From Oceanospirillum maris DSM 6286 (GTDB taxonomy: Bacteria > Pseudomonadota > Gammaproteobacteria > Pseudomonadales > Halomonadaceae), in contig NZ_AUGW01000007.1 of the NCBI RefSeq assembly GCF_000422865.1, forward strand, positions 62,001-126,000: 64,000 nt of DNA, in the 5' to 3' direction. The notes beneath the pieces are model-generated. The model was not told the origin of the DNA. It did no database searches and saw only the letters and a program-made list of their open reading frames with translations. Both the position numbers and the translations under genes were made by a program. Every line of letters begins with the position of its first letter. Position 1 is the first letter of the stretch. Below, one piece after another: positions 24,371 through 34,809 of the stretch.

Positions 24371-25015
24371 ATGACCGTGAAAACAAAAGATAGAATCATC
24401 CATGCATCGTTAGAGCTATTTAACCAATATGGTGAACGCCCGATTACAACCAACCATATTGCAGCCCATATAAAAATATCTCCGGGCAATCTCTATTATC
24501 ACTATCGCAACAAGTCCGACATTATTGCGCGTATTTTTGATCAATACGAACAATCTGTTGCAGAATTGTTTGATTTACCGAAAGAAAGAGATATTACCCT
24601 AGAAGATCGCGCCCAACTGACCGAAAAGCTGCTCGCACTAATCTGGGAGTATCGCTTTATGCACCGTGATTTAGTCGGCATGTTGGCGAACGACCCTATA
24701 TTGAAAGACCGCTATCAGGCATTTGCCAATCACTCCATTGCCAATACCGAGCAGATTTATATCCGAATGCGTGATTCCGGCTTTATGCGCATTCCAGATA
24801 ACCAAATAAAACCACTGGCGCTTAATGTTTGGATTCTTATCACAAGCTGGACAACGTACTTGGGCGTTGCACGGGGGATTCGTGAAGACCAATTAACCAA
24901 AGAGCAACTCAACCAAGTCGTTTACCAGATGGCCCACCTTGAGCTGCCTTATTTAACGGAAGCAACCCAAGAAGAAACCGAGCATCTATTGGCAACCTTT
25001 GGCCCTAACGGCTAA
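24371..25015 (+). CDS. TetR/AcrR-family transcriptional regulator
   Basis: A 214-residue protein. The N-terminal TetR HTH (IIHASLELFNQYGERPITTNHIAAHIKISPGNLYYHYRNKSDII) is clear; the C-terminal ligand/dimer domain is helical. Targets are unknown. Convergent with rsmD across 33 bases. Neighbouring coaD and rsmD are common company but do not tell its role. Confidence 0.88.
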   Translation: MTVKTKDRIIHASLELFNQYGERPITTNHIAAHIKISPGNLYYHYRNKSDIIARIFDQYEQSVAELFDLPKERDITLEDRAQLTEKLLALIWEYRFMHRDLVGMLANDPILKDRYQAFANHSIANTEQIYIRMRDSGFMRIPDNQIKPLALNVWILITSWTTYLGVARGIREDQLTKEQLNQVVYQMAHLELPYLTEATQEETEHLLATFGPNG

Positions 25016-25048
25016 CTCATCGATACTAGCTATCAATTATCAGCCCTA

Positions 25049-25711
25049 TTAATCATCGTGGGTTTCCACAGCAATACGTTGATACAGGCGGCAGATCACT
25101 TGCCCTGCTCGCTTCTCTTTTTTAAGCTGCCAGTCCAAAGGAATATCACTAAAATCGAAATGCTTCTCTGCCTCTAAGTAAATGAGAGCTCGATCATTGA
25201 TAACACCCTGAGCGTCCAAGGCCTGACACACCGGTGCCAGCAAGCCTTTACCAAACGGTGGATCAAGAAAGATAAGGTCAAAAGCATCGTGCTGTGAGGC
25301 GATCCAGCTTAGTGCGTCACCTTGAGCAACATCGGCATTTTCACACTTTAGCGTTGTTAGGTTCTCGCGTATTTGACGAATAACACCGGAATGGTTATCC
25401 AGAAAAACGGCACTTTTTGCACCACGGGACAAGGCTTCTAGCCCGAGCGCCCCACTCCCTGCGAAAAGATCCAGCACTCTGCGGCCAAATAGCTCAAAGT
25501 TGAGCCAGTTAAACAGTGTCTCCCGCATACGATCGCCGGTAGGCCTCAGGCCTTCTCCATCAGGAAAGGGCAGTTTACGTCCGCGCCATTCCCCACCGAC
25601 AATACGTAACTGATTCTTACCTGAGGCCGTTTTTTTCCCTGTTACCGAGCTACTAGAAACAGAACGGCCAACAGAAGCATGGCGAGCAGCGGAGCGTCGT
25701 GATTTTGGCAT
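25049..25711 (-). CDS. rsmD: 16S rRNA (guanine966-N2)-methyltransferase
   Basis: A 220-residue SAM-dependent enzyme. RIVGGEWRGRKLPFPDGEGLRPTGDRMRETLFNWL is the family signature, followed by LDLFAGSGALGLEALSRGA (SAM binding) and FDLIFLDPPFGKG (DPPF catalytic motif). The start MPKSRRSAARH has GGGAAG upstream; a longer frame to 25738 is less likely. Lies divergently upstream of ftsY. Confidence 0.94.
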   Translation of the reverse strand: MPKSRRSAARHASVGRSVSSSSVTGKKTASGKNQLRIVGGEWRGRKLPFPDGEGLRPTGDRMRETLFNWLNFELFGRRVLDLFAGSGALGLEALSRGAKSAVFLDNHSGVIRQIRENLTTLKCENADVAQGDALSWIASQHDAFDLIFLDPPFGKGLLAPVCQALDAQGVINDRALIYLEAEKHFDFSDIPLDWQLKKEKRAGQVICRLYQRIAVETHDD

Positions 25712-25961
25712 AACAAACTTCCCAATAGAGCAGATCATTCAAAGACTCAGCATCACAGGAGCCATTTAGCATCGAGCAAGCCAATATCTTTTCGGTTTAC
25801 ATCACCAACATCTTTCCGGTTTACATCAAAAGGTTAACAAAAGATGCTTGGCAAAACGCCGTGGATTGTACCCCCCGTGAACGACAAGTGGTAGGATAGA
25901 CCGTTACAAGAGGCGGGATCGCGCCCGTCATTTTTCGTTCTACAGAGACAGAAACTATCCC

Positions 25962-27224
25962 ATGTTTGGCTTCCTTAAGCGTAAAAAGAAACAGCCGGAA
26001 CAGCCGGAAGCGCCTCTTGAGCAACCTCAAGAGTCGAGTACTTTAGAAGCAACACCTTCTGAAGCAGATACCTCACAGGTGCAGGAACAGCCTGTTAATA
26101 CTCAGGATGTAAGCCAGAGCATCGCTAAAGATCAGAGCATTGCGTCACCTAGCGCTCTATCAACCTCAACGCAGCCAGAAGCACAGGCTATACCTGCCGC
26201 TACGCCAGCGGTTTCTGAAGTAGAGGTTTCTAAGGTAACAGCACCCGAGTCTCCAGTGGATCAGGTGCCAGCGTCAGAGCCGGAAAAAAAAGAGAAACTT
26301 GGCTTTTTTGGCCGTATCAAACAGGGTTTAGGTCGAACCCGTGCCAACTTAAGCGAAGGTTTAGCCAGTCTGTTTTTAGGTAAAAAACAGATTGATGATG
26401 ATCTGCTAGAAGATATAGAAACACAGCTTTTGGTGGCCGATATTGGCGTTGAAGCCACATCGCAGATTATTGATCGTTTAACTGATCGCGTGGCTCGCAA
26501 GCAGTTGTCTGATGCCCAGGCTCTGTATGGCGCGCTACAGGAAGAGTTGCGCGACATGCTAGAGCCTGCCAACAAACCATTGGTTCTCCCTGAGCAAAAA
26601 ACACCCTTTGTGATCTTAATGGTAGGGGTCAACGGCGTTGGTAAAACAACGACTATCGGCAAACTGGCGAAGAAATATCAAATGGAAGGTAAGAGCGTCA
26701 TGCTCGCCGCTGGTGATACCTTTCGTGCCGCCGCCGTTGAACAACTTCAGGTTTGGGGTGAGCGCAATAAGGTTCCCGTTATTGCTCAGCACACCGGCGC
26801 TGATAGCGCATCGGTTATCTTTGATGCTATTCAAGCTGCAAAAGCTCGTAATATTGATGTTCTTATTGCAGACACCGCTGGTCGCTTACAGAATAAAAGC
26901 AACCTGATGGAAGAGCTAAAGAAAGTCACCCGCGTTATGAAGAAGCTTGATGACTCAGCACCCCATGAAACCATGCTGGTTGTTGATGCCGGTACGGGGC
27001 AGAATGCACTGTCTCAGGCCAGCTTATTTGATGAAGCCGTAGGCATCACAGGTATCACACTAACCAAGCTAGACGGTACAGCCAAAGGCGGTATCGTATT
27101 TGCGTTAGCGCAAAAAATGCAGATACCCATCCGCTATATTGGTGTTGGCGAACAGGTTGATGACCTACGCCCTTTCGATGCCGATCAGTTTACGAAGGCC
27201 TTGTTTGATCAGACAGAGAGCTAA
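25962..27224 (+). CDS. ftsY: Signal recognition particle receptor
   Basis: A 420-residue GTPase that docks SRP-ribosome complexes at the inner membrane. N-terminal basic MFGFLKRKKK, then an acidic/Gln/Pro-rich A domain (about 15-105), N domain, and G domain with GVNGVGKTTTIGKLAKK, DTAGRLQNKSNLM and TKLDGTAKGG. Followed 81 bases later by ftsE, the usual ftsYEX order, ending near rpoH. Confidence 0.97.
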   Translation: MFGFLKRKKKQPEQPEAPLEQPQESSTLEATPSEADTSQVQEQPVNTQDVSQSIAKDQSIASPSALSTSTQPEAQAIPAATPAVSEVEVSKVTAPESPVDQVPASEPEKKEKLGFFGRIKQGLGRTRANLSEGLASLFLGKKQIDDDLLEDIETQLLVADIGVEATSQIIDRLTDRVARKQLSDAQALYGALQEELRDMLEPANKPLVLPEQKTPFVILMVGVNGVGKTTTIGKLAKKYQMEGKSVMLAAGDTFRAAAVEQLQVWGERNKVPVIAQHTGADSASVIFDAIQAAKARNIDVLIADTAGRLQNKSNLMEELKKVTRVMKKLDDSAPHETMLVVDAGTGQNALSQASLFDEAVGITGITLTKLDGTAKGGIVFALAQKMQIPIRYIGVGEQVDDLRPFDADQFTKALFDQTES

Positions 27225-27305
27225 ATTAAAAATAGCCCATCAACAAGCCTTTTCGATATAAACCGGAGGTGTTAAAGCCTCCCCAAACATTCAACGCAGG
27301 ATGCT

Positions 27306-27974
27306 ATGATCCGCTTCGATAACGTCAGTAAACGCTACGAGAACGGGTATGAAGCCCTCGGCCAGCTCAACCTTTCTATCGCTGAAGGCGAGATGTGTTT
27401 CTTAACAGGCCACTCTGGGGCCGGTAAAAGCACACTGCTTAAACTTATTATGCGGATGGAAACAGCCTCCCAAGGCCAAGTCTTTATCAAAGGCCAAAAC
27501 TTATCCCGTATGAGCAACAGCCAAGTACCTTATTTGCGTCGCAACATTGGCGTTGTTTTCCAGAACCACCAACTGCTATTTGACCGATCCGTCTTCGATA
27601 ATGTCGCTTTACCTTTATTGATTGAGGGCGCAGACCCCATCGATATTGGTCGTCGTGTTCGAGCTGCACTGGATAAAGTCGGCTTACTTAAAAAAGAGAA
27701 GCTTAACCCTATTACGCTATCCGGCGGTGAACAACAGCGCGTAGGTATTGCACGGGCGGTAGTCAATAAGCCGCCCTTGCTTCTGGCGGATGAGCCAACA
27801 GGTAACCTTGATCCTCAATTATCCTCAGAGATTATGCACCTCTTCGAAGAGTTCAACGAAGTGGGCGTTACCGTTGTTATCGCCAGTCACGATTTGAGCT
27901 TAATTGCACGTATGGGTCATCGTGTGATCACCTTAAGCGATGGCCACTTGGTTAATGATGGGAGCACCCTATGA
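27306..27974 (+). CDS. ftsE: Cell division ATP-binding protein
   Basis: A 222-residue ABC ATPase that, with FtsX, controls septal peptidoglycan amidases. Walker [10 protein letters not shown], signature [14 protein letters not shown], Walker [10 protein letters not shown], then SHD. Overlaps ftsX by 4 bases (ATGA). Confidence 0.97.
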   Translation: MIRFDNVSKRYENGYEALGQLNLSIAEGEMCFLTGHSGAGKSTLLKLIMRMETASQGQVFIKGQNLSRMSNSQVPYLRRNIGVVFQNHQLLFDRSVFDNVALPLLIEGADPIDIGRRVRAALDKVGLLKKEKLNPITLSGGEQQRVGIARAVVNKPPLLLADEPTGNLDPQLSSEIMHLFEEFNEVGVTVVIASHDLSLIARMGHRVITLSDGHLVNDGSTL

Positions 27975-29110
27975 GTGAAGTAGGCAAACCCCATAATCTA
28001 GGGGCATCTCCAAGAGGTGCCGTTGGTGCCACACCATCACATCCACGCCGTGGCGTAACCCCTAAAACAGCGCCAGTAACGCGCACTAGCGCACAACATA
28101 AGCCGGTTCAAAAACACAAGCCCTTGCCGCAGCACAAACCAACACAACGGCGTGCGCATTCGGAAGGAGCCAGTGAAGCAAAAGTACAGACCAATCAAAA
28201 AATAAGCAGCTGGTTACGCCACCACCGCTTGATGGCATCAGACAGTTTCAGCCGTGTTGTAAAAGCACCTTTTGCCAGTTTGATGACATGGGCCGTTTTG
28301 GCTATTGCTTTAGCGTTACCGGCAAGCCTTTATATCTTTCTAAACAACGCTCAGTTAGTCACGAGCAATTGGGATGGCACGGCTCAAATGTCGCTATTCT
28401 TAAAGCTTGAGATGAGCGAGAAGCGATCAGAACAGTTAGCCGATGATTTGCGCCAACGCAGTGATATCGCCTCGGTGCAGTATGTTTCCCGCGCTCAAGC
28501 ATTGAGTGAGTTCAAGCAGTTCTCAGGCTTTGGGGAAGCACTCGATTATCTCGATGGCAACCCTCTGCCCAGCGTTCTAGTGGTACGCCCTGCTGCCGGT
28601 AAAATAAATCAGCAGGAGCAACTGTTGCAAGAGCTGCAAAGCCTACCAGAAGTGGATGAAGCTCAGCTAGATCTCGCATGGGTCAAACGCCTGTACTACA
28701 TTATGGAGCTGGCTCAACGTATGGTACTTGCCTTAGCGGTACTACTCGGAATTGCCGTTTTACTGGTCGTTGGCAATACCATTCGCTTAGCAATTGAAAG
28801 CCGTCGCGATGAGATTATTATTGTTAAATTGGTTGGCGGCACAAATGCATTTGTGCGCCGTCCTTTTCTCTATACCGGTATTTGGTACGGTTTGGGTGGC
28901 GGGCTAATGGCTTGGGGCATCATCAATGTTAGCCTTATCTGGTTATCTGGCCCTGTGCGCGCCCTTGCAAGCGTCTATTCCAGTAGCTTTGAGCTTGTAG
29001 GGCTAGGAATGGCTGATTCGCTATTGCTTATTATATCCGGTACAGTACTTGGCTGGCTTGGCGCATGGGTCGCTGTAGGTCGTCATCTCGGTGAGATTGA
29101 ACCTAGATAA
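27971..29110 (+). CDS. ftsX: Cell division protein FtsX
   Basis: A 379-residue inner-membrane partner of FtsE. The first 90 residues are a basic, His/Pro/Gln-rich cytoplasmic extension (HKPVQKHKPLPQHKPTQRR), longer than in E. coli. Four membrane helices and a periplasmic domain with SLFLKLEMSEKRSEQLADDLRQR follow, then the FtsX core. Coupled to ftsE. Confidence 0.95.
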   Translation: MSEVGKPHNLGASPRGAVGATPSHPRRGVTPKTAPVTRTSAQHKPVQKHKPLPQHKPTQRRAHSEGASEAKVQTNQKISSWLRHHRLMASDSFSRVVKAPFASLMTWAVLAIALALPASLYIFLNNAQLVTSNWDGTAQMSLFLKLEMSEKRSEQLADDLRQRSDIASVQYVSRAQALSEFKQFSGFGEALDYLDGNPLPSVLVVRPAAGKINQQEQLLQELQSLPEVDEAQLDLAWVKRLYYIMELAQRMVLALAVLLGIAVLLVVGNTIRLAIESRRDEIIIVKLVGGTNAFVRRPFLYTGIWYGLGGGLMAWGIINVSLIWLSGPVRALASVYSSSFELVGLGMADSLLLIISGTVLGWLGAWVAVGRHLGEIEPR

Positions 29111-29317
29111 GATTGACCTAGATAATCAAACAAAGGCAGGTGATCAATTAAATCCTCTGCCTTTACCTAGCTTAACGTATCTGGTACTTGCAAAAAATCT
29201 ACGAAATTTTATATTAATCTCTTGATTGAACTCTTTAGTAGAATTGTTAGTAGAATTGAACTTTTGCTGCAACCGCAACTCACAAAGATCAGTTGTTAAC
29301 TGCTTCTTCGAGGTAAT

Positions 29318-30184
29318 ATGAATACTAGCTTACAAACCGTTGACCACCTGTCCCCTGGGCAGGACCTAAACGCCTATATTCAGATTGCTAACAGCATCCC
29401 TGTTTTATCTGTTGAACGGGAGCAAAATCTTGCTCGTCGTTTATATGATGACGGTGATCTTGATGCTGCTCGTCAGTTAGTTATGTCTCATCTACGCTTT
29501 GTTGTACATATAGCAAGAAGCTACTCAGGCTACGGCTTACCACAGGCAGATCTGATTCAAGAAGGCAACGTGGGCTTAATGAAAGCCGTTAAGCGTTTTG
29601 ACCCGAATGTTGGCGTTCGCCTGGTTTCCTTTGCCGTTCACTGGATTAAAGCAGAAATTCACGAATACGTACTGCGTAACTGGCGTATCGTTAAAGTGGC
29701 TACGACTAAAGCTCAGCGTAAACTCTTTTTTAATTTACGCAGCGCTAAAAAAGGCCTTGGCTGGCTAAACAATGGTGAAGTTGAAGCCATTGCACAAGAC
29801 CTTGATGTAAAGCCACAAACCGTCCGTCAGATGGAAAGTCGCCTTAGTGCCCATGATGCTGCATTTGATGCTTATACCGACGATGATGACGATACCGCCT
29901 ACCAAGCACCGGCGCATTATCTAGAAGACCATCGCTTTAACCCTGCCACAGAGCTAGAAAACTCTAACTGGGCTGAAGATTCTTCCTCCCGCTTACAGTT
30001 TGCTATGTCGCAGCTTGACGAGCGTAGTCAGGCTATTTTGCAACAACGCTGGCTAACCGACAGTAAAGCGACATTACATGAGCTAGCAGATGTTTATGGT
30101 GTTTCTGCTGAACGTATTCGTCAGCTTGAGAAAAATGCCATGAACAAAGTACGCAAAATGATGGAAGAGACCGCCGAACATTGA
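29318..30184 (+). CDS. rpoH: Heat-shock sigma factor sigma-32
   Basis: A 288-residue RNA polymerase sigma factor. Region 2 has [56 protein letters not shown]; the RpoH box QRKLFFNLR and the region 4 [27 protein letters not shown] are present. AGG lies before the ATG. Usual position after ftsX, with a 207-base gap that may hold its own promoters. Confidence 0.96.
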   Translation: MNTSLQTVDHLSPGQDLNAYIQIANSIPVLSVEREQNLARRLYDDGDLDAARQLVMSHLRFVVHIARSYSGYGLPQADLIQEGNVGLMKAVKRFDPNVGVRLVSFAVHWIKAEIHEYVLRNWRIVKVATTKAQRKLFFNLRSAKKGLGWLNNGEVEAIAQDLDVKPQTVRQMESRLSAHDAAFDAYTDDDDDTAYQAPAHYLEDHRFNPATELENSNWAEDSSSRLQFAMSQLDERSQAILQQRWLTDSKATLHELADVYGVSAERIRQLEKNAMNKVRKMMEETAEH

Positions 30185-30224
30185 TGGCGCTAAATTCCAC
30201 GTTATATAAATAGCGTTATGCAAA

Positions 30225-30252
30225 CAAAAGGCTGCCTCGGCAGCCTTTTTTA
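30225..30252. terminator. Bidirectional terminator after rpoH
   Basis: AAAAGGCTGCC TC GGCAGCCTTTTTT between the convergent rpoH and sensor kinase genes; A and T runs on both sides. Confidence 0.88.
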
Positions 30253-30276
30253 TTAGAGCGTGTTAGCGAGCACTAT

Positions 30277-32418
30277 TCACTCCAAAAAGACAGCGGGATT
30301 ATTCTCTAAAGAAAGCAGAATACGAGCACCGTCCTGAGTATTTTCCATCTGCACCGTGCCACCAACATTTTTAACCCGCGCCCTAATTCCTTTCAGACCA
30401 AAGCCTTCTTCGCCCTTTAGAACCCTATCGGGATACCCTTTACCGTTATCTTGAAGCTCTATCTGAATACCGTTGCCCACCAGAGAGATATCCACCGCCA
30501 AACGATTTGCCTCCGCATGACGGATCGCATTACTGACCGCTTCACGGCACAAGGACCTTAGCGTCTTATGAAGATGGTAATCAATACGCTGGGTTGAAGT
30601 ATCATAGCCTTCGATCGGCCAAATCAGATCAATACCCGCAGCATCCGTTCGCACGATACTTTCTGCCCGTAGATCTGCCAACGTATCGACCAGCAATACC
30701 GTTTCACCGGCAATGCCACGGACAATCCCCCGAATATCCGCCATGCTTTCCAGAATAATAGCCCTAAGGCGCGTTTCATCCGCATGTAAGCCGTTCAGTA
30801 ATCTAGCCCCGACATCATCATGTAAATCTTGGGCGATTCTGAGTCGCTCTTCTTTTACACCCTTTTCATAGGCTTGGCGACTGGATAAAGCCCGCTCGAC
30901 CAACGTGACTAACTGCTGCGCCAACTGTTGTGCCTCTCTGGAAAACAGAGATTTGCCAGAAGCCGGATACTTCAACTGCATCGCCGGAGCACCAGCAACT
31001 TCAGGCAGCAAAAGCGTCATGCCATCATCAGCGATAGTAACGTTTGTAAAAGAAGCGTTTATAAGCGCACCATTTGTAATAACGGCGTTTTGCTCCAATA
31101 TTCTTTGATCCAAAGGTATCCGCTCTAAAGGCTCAAACAGGCGTTGGACTAATGCTTCCCAGTTAGCTCGGCGTTCAGCCTGACCTGGAGCTAGGGCAAC
31201 CTGCATCGCTAAATCCAGCAGCTCATGAGGTTTAACATCCGGTGCTCGACGGAAGAAACGCTGCAATCCATCTCGCATTGGGAGATATAAAAGCCCTGTG
31301 ATAAAAAATGATAACCCTAACGCAGGAAGCCGATCCAAGCCGATCAAAAGAATCAAAGCGGCATCCAATAGGATAAGCAGGACAGTGCCAAGTGAATAAA
31401 ATAGAAAGGTAAAGGCCCATTTACCCACATCAAACAAGCGATAACGAGTGATTCCCGCAGCCAGCCCGAAATAAATCACCAGAAAGAAAACAAAGGCCAC
31501 GCCTTGATCCATCGTTGCGTCGCTACCCAGTACCATCGGCAAGGCATTTAGTAGAATAAAAGCCCCAGCGCCAGCCAACACAGATAACCCTAACCATGAT
31601 AACGCTGCCCGAGCAGCTGGATTATTACGGGTCGCCACAAACTGCGCCACCAAAGCAAAGACGATCACGACCATCTCCACAAGGGTGATCAAATTAACGC
31701 CCGCCCAAGCAGGTACGTAGCCGACCAGCGATAAGCCGGTCCAAATAGCAAACACCAGCGCCTGAATCAGGGTAAGCCTACGCCAGCGTTTAACCTTAAG
31801 CGGATAACATAGAAATAAGGCGATCATGGCGATGCCAAACAAGGATGCCCCGAATACATTCACACCAACCAGTGAACGAAACAAAGTAGCAGGCAGCGCT
31901 AAGTCTCGAGTGGTATAAACCGCAGCGGATACAGTGAACAGCAAGGTTGCAAGACCGCTTAAGACAAACCAACAAGACGCTTGGCTTCGATGACGTAATG
32001 CCCAAACCCAGCCGGCAATAATCACCGCTCCAACCCCAACGAGCACCTGCACCCAGAACAATAACGACAGCTCGGTGAAGTTGATGCTTAGCATCTGTAG
32101 GTGTTGGCTTTCTTGGCTATCAGCTTTCCGTAATGTTAGGTTCGGGTCGGCAAGCAGACCGGAAAGCTGCTGCTGACGCTGATAAAACCGTTGCAGCTCA
32201 TCATCGCGGCTAATCTCCCCTGGCTCGGGAGTAAGGTCTAATGCCTCAAGTCGCAAGCGAGCATCTGGCGTACTAAGCAGATCGCCTTCGCCAAAGGTTT
32301 GGTTCCAGTGAGGAACATCAACGGCTAGCCCTACCGCTAAAATCACTGTCAGCACCGCAACAACCAGAATGGCCGAGAAACGAGCAGCTGGCGTAAACCA
32401 CGACCCCTTTATGATCAA
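30277..32418 (-). CDS. Multi-helix sensor histidine kinase (HisKA_3 type)
   Basis: A 713-residue kinase. N-terminal helix, a periplasmic loop (about 35-115), then about nine membrane helices (120-385) and a cytoplasmic region. HisKA_3 box is ERLRIAQDLHDDVGARLL, and the ATPase has EAVSNAIRHA, DNGKGYP and GFGLKGIRARV. The NarL-type regulator ending 64 bases upstream is its likely partner. Input and targets are not evident. Confidence 0.9.
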   Translation of the reverse strand: MIIKGSWFTPAARFSAILVVAVLTVILAVGLAVDVPHWNQTFGEGDLLSTPDARLRLEALDLTPEPGEISRDDELQRFYQRQQQLSGLLADPNLTLRKADSQESQHLQMLSINFTELSLLFWVQVLVGVGAVIIAGWVWALRHRSQASCWFVLSGLATLLFTVSAAVYTTRDLALPATLFRSLVGVNVFGASLFGIAMIALFLCYPLKVKRWRRLTLIQALVFAIWTGLSLVGYVPAWAGVNLITLVEMVVIVFALVAQFVATRNNPAARAALSWLGLSVLAGAGAFILLNALPMVLGSDATMDQGVAFVFFLVIYFGLAAGITRYRLFDVGKWAFTFLFYSLGTVLLILLDAALILLIGLDRLPALGLSFFITGLLYLPMRDGLQRFFRRAPDVKPHELLDLAMQVALAPGQAERRANWEALVQRLFEPLERIPLDQRILEQNAVITNGALINASFTNVTIADDGMTLLLPEVAGAPAMQLKYPASGKSLFSREAQQLAQQLVTLVERALSSRQAYEKGVKEERLRIAQDLHDDVGARLLNGLHADETRLRAIILESMADIRGIVRGIAGETVLLVDTLADLRAESIVRTDAAGIDLIWPIEGYDTSTQRIDYHLHKTLRSLCREAVSNAIRHAEANRLAVDISLVGNGIQIELQDNGKGYPDRVLKGEEGFGLKGIRARVKNVGGTVQMENTQDGARILLSLENNPAVFLE

Positions 32419-32482
32419 TGTCTTTTTCTCAACCCATATAAAATTATAGCGACGATAGAAATAGTCATGATAGTGCTCGTTT

Positions 32483-33130
32483 TTATAATAAGCCTCGGCG
32501 TACCGCTTCTAGCGTGGCCTGCGAGCGCGTATGAATATTGAGCTTAGCGTAAAGATTACGTACATAGGTTGAAACGGTTTGCTCACTTAACCCAAGCCCT
32601 TGGGCAACTTCTCGGGTGCGCAGCCCTTTACCGATACCTTCTAAAATATCCGTTTCTCTAGGCGTTAAGAGTACCGCATCATCATTATCATTTAACGAAT
32701 CAACATCTTTACGGGGTTCACGAAAGAACTGCAGCATACGCCGAGCAATAGGTGCTGAAATAGGAGGCTGGCCGTTTTTGAATCGCTGTAATTGCCCCAC
32801 CAATTCTGGCTCTGGGTCACTTTTCAGCAGATAGCCTTGCGCACCAGAGGCAAGCGCGTGAAATATATTGTTATCATCATCAAAGATTGTAGTAACAACG
32901 GTAGGAACAGGGTGAGAGTCTTGCTGGATCTCTTGAATTAGAGTAATTCCAGATCCATCGGGTAGCCCAATATCGACCAATAATAACTGCCATTGTTGCT
33001 GGCGAAGCAGTTCACGGGCTTCCGTTAATGATGCTGCCCAACCACAGGTAACGCCAGGCCAAACCAATTTGACCAACTGCTGCAACCACGTCCAGCTTTC
33101 TGTTTTGTCTTCAATGATCAAAATCCTCAT
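32483..33130 (-). CDS. NarL/FixJ-family response regulator
   Basis: A 215-residue regulator: receiver MRILIIEDKTE with phosphoacceptor in LLLVDIGLPDGSGI (Asp about residue 52) and LuxR-type HTH LTPRETDILEGIGKGLRTREVAQGLGLSEQTVSTYVRNLYAKL. The start at the canonical receiver N-terminus is chosen; the frame remains open upstream through a short tandem repeat that would add a hydrophobic VPIVLVVPIVLV leader. Pairs with the kinase immediately downstream. Confidence 0.9.
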   Translation of the reverse strand: MRILIIEDKTESWTWLQQLVKLVWPGVTCGWAASLTEARELLRQQQWQLLLVDIGLPDGSGITLIQEIQQDSHPVPTVVTTIFDDDNNIFHALASGAQGYLLKSDPEPELVGQLQRFKNGQPPISAPIARRMLQFFREPRKDVDSLNDNDDAVLLTPRETDILEGIGKGLRTREVAQGLGLSEQTVSTYVRNLYAKLNIHTRSQATLEAVRRGLL

Positions 33131-33501
33131 GCTGCTGGCCACTTCAGGTACAACAAGCACAATCGGTACAACAAGCACAATCGGTACAACAGGCACAACC
33201 GATATAACGCCTCAAGTACAACGCCAATGCGATGCTGATCATTCATATGTGACAAGATCCCAGTTTCAGGTTATTTAAGCGCTATATCCAGCATGTTTAC
33301 AGCGATAGATATAATAACCCTATTGATACTGCAAGTGTGACTTCGGTATACCTCCCCCCATTAAAAATCTCATACTAAAAATCTCGTACCAGAAATACAG
33401 GGCTTAACGCTTGGACGTTAAAACCAAACATTAAGCCCTTGCCCCTGCCTTACTCTAACGGCAACGTAGGGGGGTTCTACTCTTGATGTTTATTTTCGAA
33501 C
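33131..33501. other. Intergenic region with repeats and nested hairpins
   Basis: Near the regulator there is a short repeat (GTACAACAAGCACAATCG, twice; then a diverged copy) at about 33150-33210. Near 33361-33390 TAAAAATCTCATAC is repeated with one change. AGGGCTTAA (33399-33407) and TTAAGCCCT (33431-33439) form an inverted repeat enclosing TTAACG / CGTTAA. No gene seen. Confidence 0.6.
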
Positions 33502-34521
33502 TTATTTCCACTCGTAAACAGCTTCGTAAGATAAACTTATGCCCGCATTAACCGTCGCATTAATGGTGCCTTTATTGCCACTGAAGCTACAGGAATTGAT
33601 CTGTAACGAACCGGCTGAACTCATATAGCTTTCATAGTCGCCTGCACAGAACTCTGACTGATTAGCTGGTTTTGGCATATTCTCAATCGTTGTTACTGTG
33701 CTTGTTCCCATAACCTTTACCGTCAGGTGCAGCGTATAATCCCCACTTGAAATAACATCGCCTGGATTGATGGGAGTAACGGGGCTATCAGGCGTAACCG
33801 GAGCACTGGTATCAGGCTCTTCAGGAGTACTGGTATCTGTTTCAGCCGCTGTCTCAGTGGGCAGGGTGATACTAATTGAAGTGAACGGGTTATTACCTTC
33901 CTGATACTGTGTCAGAAAGTTATTAAACGTAGTGCCGCCTAAAGATTCCTGGAATGCATCTAACCATCGATCATAAAGACTCTTACCATCGGCTTTAAAG
34001 CTCGTACTGAAAATATCAAAACCAGGGTTATCACCGCTAGCACTGCTGGATAGCTGATTTTTTAGGTCACTCACGGCACTTTCCATAGCCGCATCAAGGC
34101 TAGTAAAGTCGTAGTCGCTACCAACACCGGCAAACCATGTCGCAGGATTCATACTTGCGGCGCGGCCTACCGCTAGCGTTGTCAGCGGCGTAATGTTGGC
34201 AACACCGCTACTGGCGCTATAGCTGAATAATGTCCCCATGCTACTTCCACTCACTTCTAATGCGCAAGGAAGTGCCGCTTTATTATCATCCAGCATTGTC
34301 TGACTGACAGAGTAATTTCCGTCCGCATCAGTCAGAGTACTAAAATCACCACCGGTACACCGAAGATTAACAACCGAATTTGCAACAGGTGCACCCTCTG
34401 CAGCGGTTCCTTTGATAACAGCGTCACTATCATCACTACCACTGCTACCACAAGCAACCAAGGCCGAGCAGCCAAGCACCATCAAGGTGTACTTTAGGGA
34501 TTCTTGTTTACATTTAAACAT
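33502..34521 (-). CDS. Lipoprotein, unknown function
   Basis: A 339-residue protein. Signal peptide with lipobox LVACGSSG (Cys about 24) and then a Ser/Asp stretch. Residues about 35-90 look like a carboxypeptidase-regulatory beta domain (GAPVANSVVNLRC...TDADGNYSVS). A Thr/Pro linker (about 225-255, TPEEPDTSAPVTPDSPVTP) precedes a C-terminal beta domain. Monocistronic. No enzymatic motif recognised. Confidence 0.75.
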   Translation of the reverse strand: MFKCKQESLKYTLMVLGCSALVACGSSGSDDSDAVIKGTAAEGAPVANSVVNLRCTGGDFSTLTDADGNYSVSQTMLDDNKAALPCALEVSGSSMGTLFSYSASSGVANITPLTTLAVGRAASMNPATWFAGVGSDYDFTSLDAAMESAVSDLKNQLSSSASGDNPGFDIFSTSFKADGKSLYDRWLDAFQESLGGTTFNNFLTQYQEGNNPFTSISITLPTETAAETDTSTPEEPDTSAPVTPDSPVTPINPGDVISSGDYTLHLTVKVMGTSTVTTIENMPKPANQSEFCAGDYESYMSSAGSLQINSCSFSGNKGTINATVNAGISLSYEAVYEWK

Positions 34522-34809
34522 GACGTTATCTTCCTTTTTATCTTTCGGCTGGATATAAAAAATGCATTGCGGACATTTAATTTATTAAGTCATAGCAATT
34601 TATTAATTTTATAAGCCGCAGTGGCTTAGCAGGTATCCCAAAACAGGGAGGGTGAGAAAAGAAACTTCAACGATCTTTTATCTTTCAAACTTAAGCCTTA
34701 GCCGTATTTACAAGATGTCTCATATTTGCCTATATAATTAGATTGGGCTAATATTCCGAAAATCTAAAATTAGGCCAAAAAACAAAAAGGCTTAGCAGGA
34801 GAACGTTTC

